From Pseudonocardia broussonetiae (GTDB lineage: Bacteria; Actinomycetota; Actinomycetes; Mycobacteriales; Pseudonocardiaceae): 64,000 bases of DNA. The notes under the pieces were generated by a model. It was not told the origin of the DNA. It ran no database searches and saw only the letters and a program-made list of their open reading frames with translations. Every line of letters begins with the position of its first letter. Position 1 is the stretch's first letter. A program made the position numbers and the translations under genes. Where the stretch lies: NCBI RefSeq assembly GCF_013155125.1, contig NZ_CP053564.1, forward strand, positions 4,409,501 through 4,473,500, written 5' to 3'. This document shows positions 15,950-25,688 of this stretch, piece by piece.

Positions 15950-16969
15950 TCAGCTGATCGGGGTGAACTTCTGGAGCTGGTGGTCGGCCATGTCGGCAGG
16001 CACGCGGCCCGTCGCGACGCCGAAGGTGCCGGTGACCTCGGCGACGTAGACGGCCCCGGTGGAGTCGACGGCGATGCCGTGCGGGGCGACGAAGTTGCCG
16101 GGCGCGTCCCGCATGACGGTCGAGGCGCCCCAGCGCGCGACCACCCGCCCGTCGCGGTCGTAGACCGAGACCCGCCCGGGCCGGTCGGTGGTGGACGCGC
16201 CGCCGGTGAACGACGCGCTGCCGGCGGGCCGCCACAGCTCGGCGACGTAGACGAGCCCGGCCGCGTCGACGGCGATGTCGGACGGGCGCTGCACGTCGGT
16301 CCACTCGGTGCGGTAGCCGCCGTCGAGGTCGAAGACCTGGATGCGCTCGTTCTCCCGGTCGCCGACGAGCAGCAGACCGTCCGGGGTCGCGCAGATCGCG
16401 TGCGGGAGGTGGAACTCGCCGGGGCCGATCCCGATGCCGCCGAACGACCCGAGGAGCTCGCCGTCGGGGGAGAGGCGGTGGACGCGGCAGTTGCCGTAGC
16501 CGTCGGCGACGTAGAGGTCCCCGGTGGGCGCGACCGTGAGGTTGGTGCACCCGTTGAAGGGGCCCGCCGGACGCTTGACCGTCTCGTTGAGGTGGACCAC
16601 GGTGGGCCCGCGGCGCCCGTACCCGGTGTCGGACGGCGACCCGGGGGTGCCGATGGTCTGCAGCAGCCGGCCGTCCGGGGTGAACCGGCGGATCGTGTGG
16701 TCGCCGCAGTCGACGCAGTACACGGTGCCGTCGGGTGCGACGGTGAGGCCGTGCGGGGTCGTGAACAGGCCGTCGCCCCACGCCGCCCGGACCGTGCCGT
16801 CGGGGTCGAGGACGACCACCCCGTCGCGGTCGCGGGTGAAGAGGTAGACGAGGTCGTCCGCGTCGACGTCGACGGCCGCCACGTCGGTGTGGGCGAGCCG
16901 CGCGGGCAGCCGGCCCCACCGGTCGTCGACGGTGTACCGGAGGCCGGGACGGGTCGGGGCGAGCGTCAT
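15950..16969 (-). CDS. NHL-repeat beta-propeller protein
   Basis: A 339-residue protein made of repeated NHL-type blades: FTTPHGLTVAPDGTVYCVD, NLTVAPTGDLYVAD, HLPHAICATPDGLLLVGD, RPSDIAVDAAGLVYVAE and VAPHGIAVDSTGAVYVAE are visible at regular spacing, consistent with a six-bladed propeller. No signal peptide or membrane segment is seen, so it is probably cytoplasmic. Related propellers include lactonase-like and peptidyl-lyase enzymes as well as binding proteins. The ATG at 16969 overlaps the amidohydrolase stop (ATGA) and has GGAGG upstream. Role in the operon unknown. Confidence 0.75.
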   Translation of the reverse strand: MTLAPTRPGLRYTVDDRWGRLPARLAHTDVAAVDVDADDLVYLFTRDRDGVVVLDPDGTVRAAWGDGLFTTPHGLTVAPDGTVYCVDCGDHTIRRFTPDGRLLQTIGTPGSPSDTGYGRRGPTVVHLNETVKRPAGPFNGCTNLTVAPTGDLYVADGYGNCRVHRLSPDGELLGSFGGIGIGPGEFHLPHAICATPDGLLLVGDRENERIQVFDLDGGYRTEWTDVQRPSDIAVDAAGLVYVAELWRPAGSASFTGGASTTDRPGRVSVYDRDGRVVARWGASTVMRDAPGNFVAPHGIAVDSTGAVYVAEVTGTFGVATGRVPADMADHQLQKFTPIS

Positions 16970-18231
16970 CGCGCACCTCCGGCCACGGACGCGGCGTCGG
17001 CGGGCAGGAACCCCCACGGGTGGGTGCCCCAGCCGGGGGCGACCGGCTCACCGGCCCGCAGCGTCAGCACCGGTGCGATGCCGTGGTCGCCGGAGAACCG
17101 GGCCTTCGTGGTGTCGAGGAACGTGAAGTCGCCGCCGACCAGGTCGAGGACGGTGAGGTCGGCCTCCCGCCCGACGGCGATGGCCCCGATCTCGTCCTGC
17201 AGCCCGATCGCCGCGGCGGCGCGCCCGGTCGTCATGGCGACGACCTCGCGGAAGGAGTAGCCGACGGCCATGAACTTCGCCATGCACTCGACGAGGCTGT
17301 GGAAGCCCTGCCCGACGAGCGTGACGTCGCTGGAGATCGTGTCCGGGTGCAGGCCGCGCTCGGCCTGCTCGCGGGCGACCGCGTACCCGAAGTTCCCCAT
17401 GCCGGGCGCCGGGTCGAGGACCACCCCGCGGGCGCGTGCCTCGGCGAGCATCGGGAACGTGGCGTCGACGTCGTCCATGACGCCGCCCGCGTTGGGCGTG
17501 CAGAGGTGGGTGAGCACGTCGCCGGGCTCGAGGGCGTCGATGAGGTGGCGGGTGACCTCGCCCATCCGCTCGGGCCGGGGGCGGTCGGCCGCCCGCAGGT
17601 CGCCGATGTGGACCATCAGGGGCACGTGGTGCTCCCGCGCGACCTTCTTCGACCGGTCGACGATCTCCTCGCCCCGCTCGGTGACGATGTCGCCGACGAG
17701 GCGCAGCTTGATTCCCGCGACGAGACCCGGGTTGTGCTCGACGCAGGCCGCGATGGCGCGGTCGTCGATGTCGTCGAGGCTCCCGAGGTCGGCCCAGCCG
17801 GGCATGGTGTGCGCGAAGCTGCCGATGTTGGCGAACACGACGACGCGGGTGGCCGCCGCCGGCAGGATGTGGGCGGGGAAGACGCCGATGTTGGCGACCC
17901 CGACGGAGCCGCAGTCCACCACCGTCGTCACGCCGGACCGGACGCCGACGTCGTCGGGGTCGCAGCAGGCCATGCCGACCCCGGGCGTGGTGGCGCCGTG
18001 GGCGACGTGGGTGTGGATGTCGACGAGCCCCGGGACGACGTAGCGGTCGGCACCCCGGATCTCGACGACCCGGCGGGCGCGGGCCGGGTCGAGCCCCGGT
18101 CCGATCTCGACGATGCGCCCGCCGGTGACGGCGACGTCCATCCGGCCGTCGAGGCCGGAGCCGGGGTCGAGGACGTGCCCGCCGCGGATCAGCAGGTCGT
18201 AGGAGGGGGTTCCGGGGGGTCGTTCGGGCAC
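16966..18231 (-). CDS. Amidohydrolase / dihydroorotase-like metallohydrolase
   Basis: A 421-residue amidohydrolase-superfamily enzyme of the deacetylase/dihydroorotase-like branch. VDIHTHV (about residue 62) supplies the HxH metal pair, IKLRLVG near 156 a lysine suited to carbamylation, MVHIGD near 195 and THLC near 228 the later histidines, and a C-terminal strand GREADLTVLDL is typical. The GTG start at 18231 has GGGAGCG upstream. Family members hydrolyse cyclic amides, ureas or N-acyl groups. It is flanked by the double CoA transferase and the propeller protein. Confidence 0.8.
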   Translation of the reverse strand: MPERPPGTPSYDLLIRGGHVLDPGSGLDGRMDVAVTGGRIVEIGPGLDPARARRVVEIRGADRYVVPGLVDIHTHVAHGATTPGVGMACCDPDDVGVRSGVTTVVDCGSVGVANIGVFPAHILPAAATRVVVFANIGSFAHTMPGWADLGSLDDIDDRAIAACVEHNPGLVAGIKLRLVGDIVTERGEEIVDRSKKVAREHHVPLMVHIGDLRAADRPRPERMGEVTRHLIDALEPGDVLTHLCTPNAGGVMDDVDATFPMLAEARARGVVLDPAPGMGNFGYAVAREQAERGLHPDTISSDVTLVGQGFHSLVECMAKFMAVGYSFREVVAMTTGRAAAAIGLQDEIGAIAVGREADLTVLDLVGGDFTFLDTTKARFSGDHGIAPVLTLRAGEPVAPGWGTHPWGFLPADAASVAGGAR

Positions 18232-18278
18232 GGTCGCTCCCGTTCGGGTTGCGGTCGGAGGGGGACGCGGGGACGGGA

Positions 18279-20558
18279 TCAGGCCGGGGGCCAGCCGGGG
18301 GGCAGGTCCTCGGTCTGCAGGGCCCACGCCCGTGCGAGGGCGGGCAGTGCGGCGGCGAGCCCGGCGTCGGCGAGGACCTTCTCGGCGTCGGAGCCGGGGC
18401 GCCGCGCCGGCGCGCCCACGCGCAGCGGGGTGGCCGACAGGCCGAGGGTGACGCCGGGCGCGGTCACCTCGCCCACCTCCTCCGACTCCTGCGTGACGAC
18501 CACGCCGCGCGCCCGCGCGGACGGGTCGGCCATCACGTCGGCGAGGCCGAGGACGGGGTGGGCGCCGAAGCCCGCGGCCGCGAGGTCGGACACCCAGTCG
18601 ACGACCCCGCGGCGGGTCAGGAGGTCCGCCAGGACCGGGGCGAGCCCGGGTCCGAGCGGGTCGAGGCCTGCGAGGTCGTGCAGGCCCGGCACCGCGGCGA
18701 GGCGCGGCAGGTCGGCGGGCTCGGCGGCCAGCGCGAACCAGCCGTCGGCGGCGCGGTGGAAGCCGTGCAGGGGGTGCTCGCCGAGCGCCCGGGGGCCCCG
18801 CGGCCCGTCGTCGCCGCCGACGAGCAGCCGCGCCTGGTGGTGGCCCGCGGTGCGGGCCAGGGAGGTGGCCAGCGCGAGGCCCGCACCGGTCGTATCGCGC
18901 CGCAGCACCCCCAGCACGGCGGCGTAGGCGCCGAGCACCCCGGTGCCGTAGTCGAGCAGGTTGTAGGGGCCGAGCACGGCGGGCGGGCCGTCGCCCCCGG
19001 CCCGGTCCATGATCCCGGTGACGGCCTGGGCCTGGGTCTCGTAGCCGCGCCCGGTCGCCCACGGCCCGGTGGTCCCGTAGCAGCTGATCGACACGTGCAC
19101 GACCTGCGGGTGCCGGGCGAGCACGTGCGCGGCGCCGATGCCGTAGCGCTCCGCGGTGCCGGGGGTGAAGTTCTGCAGGACCACGTCGGCCCGCGAGGCG
19201 AGCGTCCAGAAGAGGTCCTGGCCGGCCGGGCGCCGGACGTCGAGGAGCAGGGAGTCCTTGCCCCGGTTGACGACGCCGTGCGCGCCGACCCGGCGCTGCG
19301 GCGCGTTGATCTTGGTGACCGTGGCGCCCAGCTCGCCGAGCAGGCGCGCGCTGGTCGGGCCGGCCAGGATCTGGGTCAGGTCGAGCACCCGCAGCCCGGC
19401 AAGCGGCCGGATCCGTTCCCGCGACGGGCCGGGCGCGGTCCGCGGGCGGGTGGAGGCGAGCTCGCGCAGGACGTCGTCGCGGTCGGCGTCGGGCAGGTGC
19501 CGGGGACGCAGGCGGGCCGGCCGCGCGCCGGGCCCGACGACCTCGACCGCCGCGCCGGGCACCGGGACGGGGCCCAGCACCGGGTCGTCGAGGAGCACGA
19601 CGGTGCCGGACTCCAGGGCGTGCGGGGTCCGCAGCCACTCCTGCGCCGTCCGCACCAGGGCCAGCGGCACGCCGGCACGGGCGCCGAGCGCCTCCCACTC
19701 GGCGGCGGGCCGCGTGGCGAACAGGCCGGTCAGGCGGGTGCGCAGCAGCGCGTCGTCGGTGGTCGACGTCCACTCCGGACGGCCGGCGGCGTCGAGGAAC
19801 CAGGTGAGGAACCGCCGGTCGGCGCCGATCGGGTTGTACTGGACGTGGCGGCCGTCGGCGCAGGCGTAGGTGCCGCTGCCGTTGGCCCGCAGCGGGAGCT
19901 GGACGGGGACGCCGCGCGCGGTCGGGTGGGCGCCCGCGTCGGCGATCGTCTCGAAGACGGCGTCGAAGAGGGGGGCGGTCACCTGCTGCCCGCGGCCCGA
20001 CCGGCGCCGCTCGACGAGCGCGGCGACGACGCCGACCGCACCGAGGAACGCGGCGACGTTCGAGGCGACCGGGACCGCCGAGTAGGTGGGCCGGGCCGGG
20101 TCCCACCCGGGCGGCTGCTCGCCGGCCCGCAGGCGGCAGTTCGCGGTGGCCGCGTCGACGACGCACTCCCACCCGGGCAGGTCGTGCCGCGGGTCGTCCG
20201 GTGCGAAGGCCGGCAGCGAGAGGTGGACCAGCCGCGGGGCGCGGTCGCGCAGCTGCTCGTAGCCGAGCCCGAACCGGGACAGGACGCCCGGGCGGAGGTT
20301 GTCCACCACCACGTCGGCCCGCTCCGCCAGCCGCCGGGCGACGTCGAGGTCGGCGTCGTCGGTGAGGTCGAGCGTGAGGCGCCGCTTGCCGCGGAGGTAG
20401 AAGGCGTCGGACGCGGCGTCGGCGTCGGGGGCGCCGGGGCGGTCGACGTGCACGACGTCGGCCCCCTGGTCGGCGAGCAGCAGCGAGGCGAGCGGTCCGG
20501 CGACGTGCCCGCCGAGGTCGACGACCCTGATGCCCTCGAGCAGGTCCGGGTCCGGCAT
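18279..20558 (-). CDS. Fused double CaiB/BaiF (family III) CoA transferase
   Basis: A 759-residue protein with two CaiB/BaiF modules in tandem. The first starts LLEGIRVVDLGGHVAGPLAS (residue 6) and the second LAGLRVLDLTQILAGPTSAR (about 390); each has its DLRPG-type loop, here VVDNLRPGVLSRFGLG and LQNFTPGTAERYGIG. Family III enzymes move CoA between acyl-CoA and free acids. First gene of the - strand operon, divergent from a GcvA-like LysR. It would activate the operon's acid substrate. Double CaiB proteins include DMSP enzyme DddD, but many actinobacterial fusions are unrelated in function. Confidence 0.8.
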   Translation of the reverse strand: MPDPDLLEGIRVVDLGGHVAGPLASLLLADQGADVVHVDRPGAPDADAASDAFYLRGKRRLTLDLTDDADLDVARRLAERADVVVDNLRPGVLSRFGLGYEQLRDRAPRLVHLSLPAFAPDDPRHDLPGWECVVDAATANCRLRAGEQPPGWDPARPTYSAVPVASNVAAFLGAVGVVAALVERRRSGRGQQVTAPLFDAVFETIADAGAHPTARGVPVQLPLRANGSGTYACADGRHVQYNPIGADRRFLTWFLDAAGRPEWTSTTDDALLRTRLTGLFATRPAAEWEALGARAGVPLALVRTAQEWLRTPHALESGTVVLLDDPVLGPVPVPGAAVEVVGPGARPARLRPRHLPDADRDDVLRELASTRPRTAPGPSRERIRPLAGLRVLDLTQILAGPTSARLLGELGATVTKINAPQRRVGAHGVVNRGKDSLLLDVRRPAGQDLFWTLASRADVVLQNFTPGTAERYGIGAAHVLARHPQVVHVSISCYGTTGPWATGRGYETQAQAVTGIMDRAGGDGPPAVLGPYNLLDYGTGVLGAYAAVLGVLRRDTTGAGLALATSLARTAGHHQARLLVGGDDGPRGPRALGEHPLHGFHRAADGWFALAAEPADLPRLAAVPGLHDLAGLDPLGPGLAPVLADLLTRRGVVDWVSDLAAAGFGAHPVLGLADVMADPSARARGVVVTQESEEVGEVTAPGVTLGLSATPLRVGAPARRPGSDAEKVLADAGLAAALPALARAWALQTEDLPPGWPPA

Positions 20559-20773
20559 GCCGTGTTCCCCCTGGCGTCGTCGACCGTGGCGGCGGGCGGG
20601 TCGCCCGGTGTCGGGAGCGTCCCCGTCATCGGAGCGTAGGGGCGGGGGAGCGCCCCGGACGGCGACGGGAACTCCGCCCGCTGTTGAGCTGAGCGCAACG
20701 GTCGGAGCCCGGTTGACGCCACCCGGACGGGTCACCGAGACTCGGCCCCGTGAACGCGGACGGTGGCGGGGGG

Positions 20774-21685
20774 ATGCACCTGCCACCGCTGAACGCGCTG
20801 CGCAGCTTCGAGGCGGCCGGCCGGTTGGGCAGCATCCGGGCCGCGGCGGCCGAGCTCTACGTGACCCCCGGCGCCGTCAGCCGCCAGGTCCGGGTGCTGG
20901 AGTCCTGGCTCGGCGTGGAGCTGTTCCGCCACGACGGCCGGACGATCCAGCTCACCGGCACCGGGGCGCGCTACCTGCGCTCGGTCACCGAGCACCTCAC
21001 CGGGATCGCGGCGGCCACTGACCGGGCGACCGGTCGCGGCCGCGCCGAGGAGGCGCTGCGCATCCGGTCCTACACGCTGCTCGCCAGCACCTGGCTGATC
21101 CCGCGGCTGACCCGCTTCCGGCGCAGCCAGCCCTGGATCGAGATCGAGCTCGTGACCTCGAGCAGCCCCTCGGACTTCGGCAACCGCGACGTCGACGCCG
21201 AGATCCGGCCCGGTGCGTCGGGGCCGTGGCCCGGCCTGGAGGCCGACCTCGTCGTCGACGCCGACCTGGTGCTGGTCTGCAGCCCCGGCTACGTCGAGGA
21301 GTACCGGCTGCGCGAGCCAGGGGACCTGCGACGGCTGCCCGGCGACGGGTTCCTGCGCTCCGCGGCGTCGCCGCAGCTGTGGCGGATGTGGTTCGAGGCC
21401 GTGGGCGTCGACGGCGCCGACGTCACCCGCGGGCCGATGTTCGGCGACTCCACGCTCGCCTACCAGGCCGCGGCGGCGGGCCACGGCGTCATGCTCGCCC
21501 CGATGCCCTTCGTCGAGCCCGACCTGGCCGCGGGCCGGCTCGTCGCGCCCTTCCCGGACGTGCCGCGTCCGGCCATGCAGTTCTACCTCGTCTACCCGGG
21601 CGACCAGCCGCACCGCAAGGCGTTCACCGCCTTCCGCCGCTGGCTCCTGGCCGAGGGACGAGCGGCGGCCGCCGCCGAGGCGTGA
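20774..21685 (+). CDS. LysR-family regulator, GcvA-like
   Basis: A LysR regulator whose start LPPLNALRSFEAAGRLGSIRAAAAEL matches the GcvA subgroup closely. HTH within about residues 4-62; substrate-binding domain behind. I prefer the ATG at 20774 (303 residues), which begins the family-conserved MxLPPLNALR; a GTG at 20750 adds 8 residues. It is divergent from the double CoA transferase and directly upstream of the one-carbon operon on the same strand, so it could control either. Confidence 0.8.
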   Translation: MHLPPLNALRSFEAAGRLGSIRAAAAELYVTPGAVSRQVRVLESWLGVELFRHDGRTIQLTGTGARYLRSVTEHLTGIAAATDRATGRGRAEEALRIRSYTLLASTWLIPRLTRFRRSQPWIEIELVTSSSPSDFGNRDVDAEIRPGASGPWPGLEADLVVDADLVLVCSPGYVEEYRLREPGDLRRLPGDGFLRSAASPQLWRMWFEAVGVDGADVTRGPMFGDSTLAYQAAAAGHGVMLAPMPFVEPDLAAGRLVAPFPDVPRPAMQFYLVYPGDQPHRKAFTAFRRWLLAEGRAAAAAEA

Positions 21686-21824
21686 GTTGACTTCCGCTCA
21701 CGCTTCCCCGCACTAACTGTCCTGCTCAGGCCCCGATCCCGGTCATACGGTCGGTGTGCGACGCAGTCCGTGGAGCTCGTCCCGGACGTTCCGCAGCACC
21801 CGCCAGCGCCCGAGAGGGGATGTC
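21686..21824 (+). promoter_or_regulatory. Leader of the one-carbon operon
   Basis: 139 bases between the LysR stop and the methyltransferase start. A TTGACT hexamer at 21687-21692 could be a -35, with CACTAA (21711-21716) or the more distant TACGGT (21746-21751) as weak -10 candidates. No SAM-riboswitch-like or T-box-like structure is evident. Promoter assignment is tentative. Confidence 0.3.
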
Positions 21825-23345
21825 ATGCTCGTCGACTTCCGGCCACACACCCGCCTGCGGGGCTCCAGGCCGGTGGACATCGGGGCCACGGTCGTCCCGG
21901 TCCTGGAGGCCCTGAGCGACTCGCCGGTCGACCTCGGGAAGGTGCGCGTGGTCGCCGACTGGGTGCAGTACCGGGAGAACTTCCGCGGGGTCGTCGACCT
22001 CCGGCCGATCCTGCACGTCCCCGCGGCGCGCGGGCCCGCCGGGACCGTGCCGGTGCCGATGGGGACGCGCGAGGACGACCTGGAGATCGCGGTCGACGTC
22101 CGGCGCAGCGCCGACGTGCCGCTGCGGGAGCTGGCCGCCGAGCGGCTGCGCGAGCGCTCCGACCACGTCGTGCTGGAGGACTGGGGCCGCGGCAGCGAGA
22201 GCTGCATCTGGGACTTCAACGCCCTCTACTGGTCGGCGCTGGAGCTGTGGGAGAAGGCCAGCGGCCAGGGCTACGAGCAGGCGCTGCCCGGGGGCGAGAG
22301 CGACGCCCGCAACACCGACGCCGCGCGCGAGCTCGTCGACGAGCTGTTCGCGGTGTGGGACCGGCTGGCCGAGGCGCGGGCGCTGCCCGAGGAGCTGTAC
22401 GTCGTCGAGCTGGGCGTGGGCAACGGCGGGCAGGCCAAGGTCTTCCTCGACACCTTCCGGGAGCGCGACCGCGACCGCGGCACCGGCTACTACCGGCGCC
22501 TGCACTACCTGATGTGCGACTACTCCCAGCACGTCCTGGACCTCGCCCGCGAGACCGTGTCCGAGCACCTGGACCACGTCAGCGCGTTCGCGCTCGACGC
22601 CGTGCGCCCGCTGACGGCCCTGGGGTTCCTGCAGTTCAAGGTGTTCCTCGTCTACGTGTCCAACGTGTACGACAACCTCCCCACCGACGAGGTCGCCCAC
22701 CTCGGGGGCCGCACCTACTGCGTCGAGACCCGCGCCTACCTGCCGGCCGAGGCCGCCGCCGAGCTGGCCGCCGAGCTGTCGGCCGGCGTCGACGAGCTGC
22801 CGGGGCTGGTGCACAAGCTGCTGCGGCTCGGCCCGGGCCTGCTGCCCGAGGCGGTGCCGCAGCACGTGCCCGATGTCGACCGCGCCGTCGCGTTCTGGCG
22901 CCGGACCTGGGAGGCGCTGCGCCTCGAGGAGCGCTACGTGCCGCTCGCGGGCCTCGACACCTACGCGCTGTCGGACCCGACGGTCCGGAACGGGGACGCC
23001 GCGGAGACGTCGCTGGGCGGTGAGCTGCTGGGCCCGCTGCTGCAGTCGGGCGCGGACCTGCGGATGCACGTCAGCAACGGGGCCGTGACCAGCTTCGTCG
23101 AGAGCCTGAAGCTGCTGCACCCCTACGGCACCCTCGTGTGCCACGACCTGTTCGTGACCGAGGTCGAGGGCTACCGCACGCACTTCCGCGGGCCCGGCAA
23201 GTACGACGGCTCGGTCGTCAACTGGGTCAACGGGCCGCTGCTCGCGCACGTCGGACGCCGGCACGGCTTCGACATCCGCTACGAGCGGTTCCGGCACCGC
23301 TCCGGCGGCAACATCGTCACGATGTCCGCCCAGGTGGGTGACTGA
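21825..23345 (+). CDS. Class I SAM-dependent methyltransferase-like protein, unassigned (weak MidA-like features)
   Basis: A 506-residue protein. The SAM motif I appears as VVELGVGNGGQAKVFL near residue 200, followed by HYLMCDYSQHVLDLARE and, later, VYVSNVYDNLPTDEV; this order recalls the MidA/DUF185 fold (glycine loop, acidic strand, N-x-x-D-x-LP). The N-terminal 180 residues resemble nothing I can name. ATG at 21825 chosen for GAGAGGGG 6 bases upstream. First gene of a seven-gene operon that also makes and recycles SAM, so it is the most likely consumer of that SAM. The acceptor is unknown. Confidence 0.65.
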   Translation: MLVDFRPHTRLRGSRPVDIGATVVPVLEALSDSPVDLGKVRVVADWVQYRENFRGVVDLRPILHVPAARGPAGTVPVPMGTREDDLEIAVDVRRSADVPLRELAAERLRERSDHVVLEDWGRGSESCIWDFNALYWSALELWEKASGQGYEQALPGGESDARNTDAARELVDELFAVWDRLAEARALPEELYVVELGVGNGGQAKVFLDTFRERDRDRGTGYYRRLHYLMCDYSQHVLDLARETVSEHLDHVSAFALDAVRPLTALGFLQFKVFLVYVSNVYDNLPTDEVAHLGGRTYCVETRAYLPAEAAAELAAELSAGVDELPGLVHKLLRLGPGLLPEAVPQHVPDVDRAVAFWRRTWEALRLEERYVPLAGLDTYALSDPTVRNGDAAETSLGGELLGPLLQSGADLRMHVSNGAVTSFVESLKLLHPYGTLVCHDLFVTEVEGYRTHFRGPGKYDGSVVNWVNGPLLAHVGRRHGFDIRYERFRHRSGGNIVTMSAQVGD

Positions 23346-24456
23346 GGTGGGCGCCCCGACCGAGCTGCTGCGACCGCTCGCCACCACCGTGATCGGGTCG
23401 TGGCCCGTGCCGGAGTGGCTGGCCCGGCTCAAGACGGACTGGTTCCGCGGCCGGATCAGCCACCGGCAGATGCAGGACGTGCACGAGACGGCGATCAAGG
23501 CCGCGCTGCGCGACCAGGAGCAGTGCGGCATCGACCTCGTGTCCGACGGCGAGCTGCGCCGGGACAACGACGTCGACTACGTGCTCGCGCGGATGCCCGG
23601 CGTGGAGATCGCGCACACCGCCAAGGACTTCTACTTCGACTACTACGCGCCGCAGGTCACCGCCCCGCTCCCGGAACCCGCCGGGCCCGGCCCGCTCGGG
23701 CTCGCCGACGACTGGGCGTTCACCGCCGCCCAGACCGACCGGCCGATCACCTTCTCCCTGACGGGCCCGTTCTCGCTGGCGCACCGCATCCGCGGCAACG
23801 GGTACGGGGAGCGCCGCGAGCTGGTGCTGGCGGTCGCGCGCCAGCTCAACGCGGAGGCCCGGGCCCTCGCGGCGCGGGGGGCCACCCGCCTGCAGCTCGA
23901 CGAGCCGTTCCTCGCCGGACACCCCGGTGAGGTCGACGTCGCCGTCGAGGCGATCAACCTCGTCACCGAGGGCGTGGACGTGTCGTGGGGGCTGCACGTC
24001 TGCTACGGCAACCGCTACGCCCGCCCGTCCTGGGAGGGGCACTACGACTTCCTGTTCCCCGCGGTCCTCGAGGCCGCCGTCGACCACCTGGTGCTCGAGT
24101 TCGCCCGCAAGGGCTTCGACGACCTGCCGGTCGTCGCCCGCTACGGCTGGGACCGCGGCGTGGGCGTCGGCGTGATCGACGTGAAGAGCCCGCGCGTCGA
24201 GACCCCGGAGCTGGTGGCGTCCCGGATCCGCCGGGCGCTGGAGTTCGTCCCCGCCGAGCGGCTCGTCGTCAACCCCGACTGCGGGCTGCGCCACCTGTCC
24301 GGCGACGTCGCCCGCGCCAAGCTCGCCGCGATGGTGGCCGGCGCCGACCTCGTCCGCGCCTCTCTCGGCCCCGCCCAGCCGGCACCCGCCCCGCATCCGT
24401 CCGCCCCGCCCGCACCCGCCCCGGAACCGGCCCTCTCGCAAGGAGCAGTCACATGA
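23338..24456 (+). CDS. MetE-like cobalamin-independent methyltransferase (second)
   Basis: A 372-residue stand-alone MetE catalytic barrel. [12 protein letters not shown] at residue 17 is typical, and zinc ligands are present in GLHVCYGN (HxC near 221), VLEFARKG (Glu near 249) and [10 protein letters not shown] (Cys near 321). It would pass a methyl group from methyl-THF or another donor to homocysteine. The GTG start at 23338 overlaps the methyltransferase end by 8 bases; a GTG 9 bases later is possible. The tail (about 25 residues) is Pro/Ala-rich. Distinct from the paralogue at 14696-15913. Confidence 0.8.
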   Translation: MTEVGAPTELLRPLATTVIGSWPVPEWLARLKTDWFRGRISHRQMQDVHETAIKAALRDQEQCGIDLVSDGELRRDNDVDYVLARMPGVEIAHTAKDFYFDYYAPQVTAPLPEPAGPGPLGLADDWAFTAAQTDRPITFSLTGPFSLAHRIRGNGYGERRELVLAVARQLNAEARALAARGATRLQLDEPFLAGHPGEVDVAVEAINLVTEGVDVSWGLHVCYGNRYARPSWEGHYDFLFPAVLEAAVDHLVLEFARKGFDDLPVVARYGWDRGVGVGVIDVKSPRVETPELVASRIRRALEFVPAERLVVNPDCGLRHLSGDVARAKLAAMVAGADLVRASLGPAQPAPAPHPSAPPAPAPEPALSQGAVT

Positions 24457-25688
24457 CCCAGTCCGCCCCGCACGACATGCTGTTCACCTCGGAGTCGGTC
24501 ACCGAGGGGCACCCCGACAAGATCGCCGACGCGATCTCCGACGCCGTCCTCGACGCCGCCCTGACCGACGACCCGACCGCCCGCGTGGCCTGCGAGACGC
24601 TGATCACCACCGGGATGGTCGTGCTCGCCGGCGAGATCACCACCCCGAGCCCGCTCGACTACACCGGCATCGTCCGCGACACCGTCAACCGCATCGGCTA
24701 CGACAACGGCGACTACGGCTTCGACGGCCACACCTGCGCGGTCCTGGTCGCGGTCGACGGGCAGTCGCCCGACATCGCCCGAGGCGTCGACCAGGCCCGG
24801 GAGCACCGCGACCAGGGCTCCGCGGACGAGCTCGACCTGTCCGGGGCGGGCGACCAGGGGATGATGTTCGGCTACGCCACCGACGAGACCCCCGAGCTCA
24901 TGCCGACCCCGATCGCGCTGGCGCACCGGCTCGCGCGCCGGCTCGCCGAGGTCCGCCGCGACGGCACCCTCGCCCACCTCCGCCCGGACGGGAAGACGCA
25001 GGTCTCGGTGCGCTACGTCGACGGGGCGCCGGTGGCGATCGAGCGCGTGCTGGTCTCCACCCAGCACGCCGAGGGCGTCACGCGGGAGCAGCTGACGGGG
25101 GAGCTGTGGGAGCACGTGATCACGGCCGTGCTGCCCGACGAGCTCTACGACGCCGACGCGCTGCGCGCCGACCTGCTGGTCAACCCCACCGGCCGGTTCG
25201 TCATCGGCGGCCCGGTCGGCGACGCGGGACTGACCGGCCGCAAGATCATCGTCGACACCTACGGCGGGTTCGCCCGCCACGGCGGCGGCGCGTTCTCGGG
25301 GAAGGACCCGTCGAAGGTCGACCGCTCCGCCGCCTACGCGGCGCGCCACGTCGCCAAGAACGTCGTCGCCGCGGGCCTGGCCCGCCGGGCGGAGGTGCAG
25401 GTGGCCTACGCCATCGGGGTGGCCCGGCCGGTCTCGCTCATGATCGAGACCTTCGGCACGGAGCGGGTCGAGCCCCGGCTCGTCCACAAGCTCGTCACCG
25501 AGCACTTCGACCTGCGCCCGGCCGCGTTCCGCCGCGACCTCGACCTGCACCGGCCGATCTACTCCCCGACGTCGGCCTACGGGCACTTCGGGCGCACCGA
25601 CGTCGACCTGCCGTGGGAGCGCACCGACCGCGCCGAGGCACTGCGCGAGGCCGCGGGCCTGTCGGTCGCCGACGCGGTGGCCCGGTGA
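24453..25688 (+). CDS. metK: S-adenosylmethionine synthetase
   Basis: A 411-residue methionine adenosyltransferase (ATP + methionine to SAM), about full family length. Signatures: [20 protein letters not shown] at the N-terminus, [13 protein letters not shown] near 130, and [19 protein letters not shown] near 270, all intact. AAGGAG precedes the ATG, which overlaps the MetE-like stop (ATGA). Because bacteria normally have a housekeeping metK elsewhere, this copy is probably dedicated to the operon's methyltransferase. Confidence 0.93.
   Translation: MTQSAPHDMLFTSESVTEGHPDKIADAISDAVLDAALTDDPTARVACETLITTGMVVLAGEITTPSPLDYTGIVRDTVNRIGYDNGDYGFDGHTCAVLVAVDGQSPDIARGVDQAREHRDQGSADELDLSGAGDQGMMFGYATDETPELMPTPIALAHRLARRLAEVRRDGTLAHLRPDGKTQVSVRYVDGAPVAIERVLVSTQHAEGVTREQLTGELWEHVITAVLPDELYDADALRADLLVNPTGRFVIGGPVGDAGLTGRKIIVDTYGGFARHGGGAFSGKDPSKVDRSAAYAARHVAKNVVAAGLARRAEVQVAYAIGVARPVSLMIETFGTERVEPRLVHKLVTEHFDLRPAAFRRDLDLHRPIYSPTSAYGHFGRTDVDLPWERTDRAEALREAAGLSVADAVAR

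Noticed and set aside
13956..17051. Single 1031-residue reading frame across several - strand genes
   Set aside because: Only its last 243 residues are a recognisable SDR; the rest is an Arg/Pro-rich shadow of the MetE-like and propeller genes in another frame.
18279..20558. DddD-type DMSP CoA transferase/lyase
   Set aside because: DddD also has two CaiB modules, but fused CaiB proteins are common in actinobacteria, and no betaine/DMSP transporter or ddd partner is present.
21686..21824. SAM riboswitch upstream of the SAM-cycle operon
   Set aside because: I could not find the paired-stem layout or conserved core of a SAM riboswitch in the 139-base leader.
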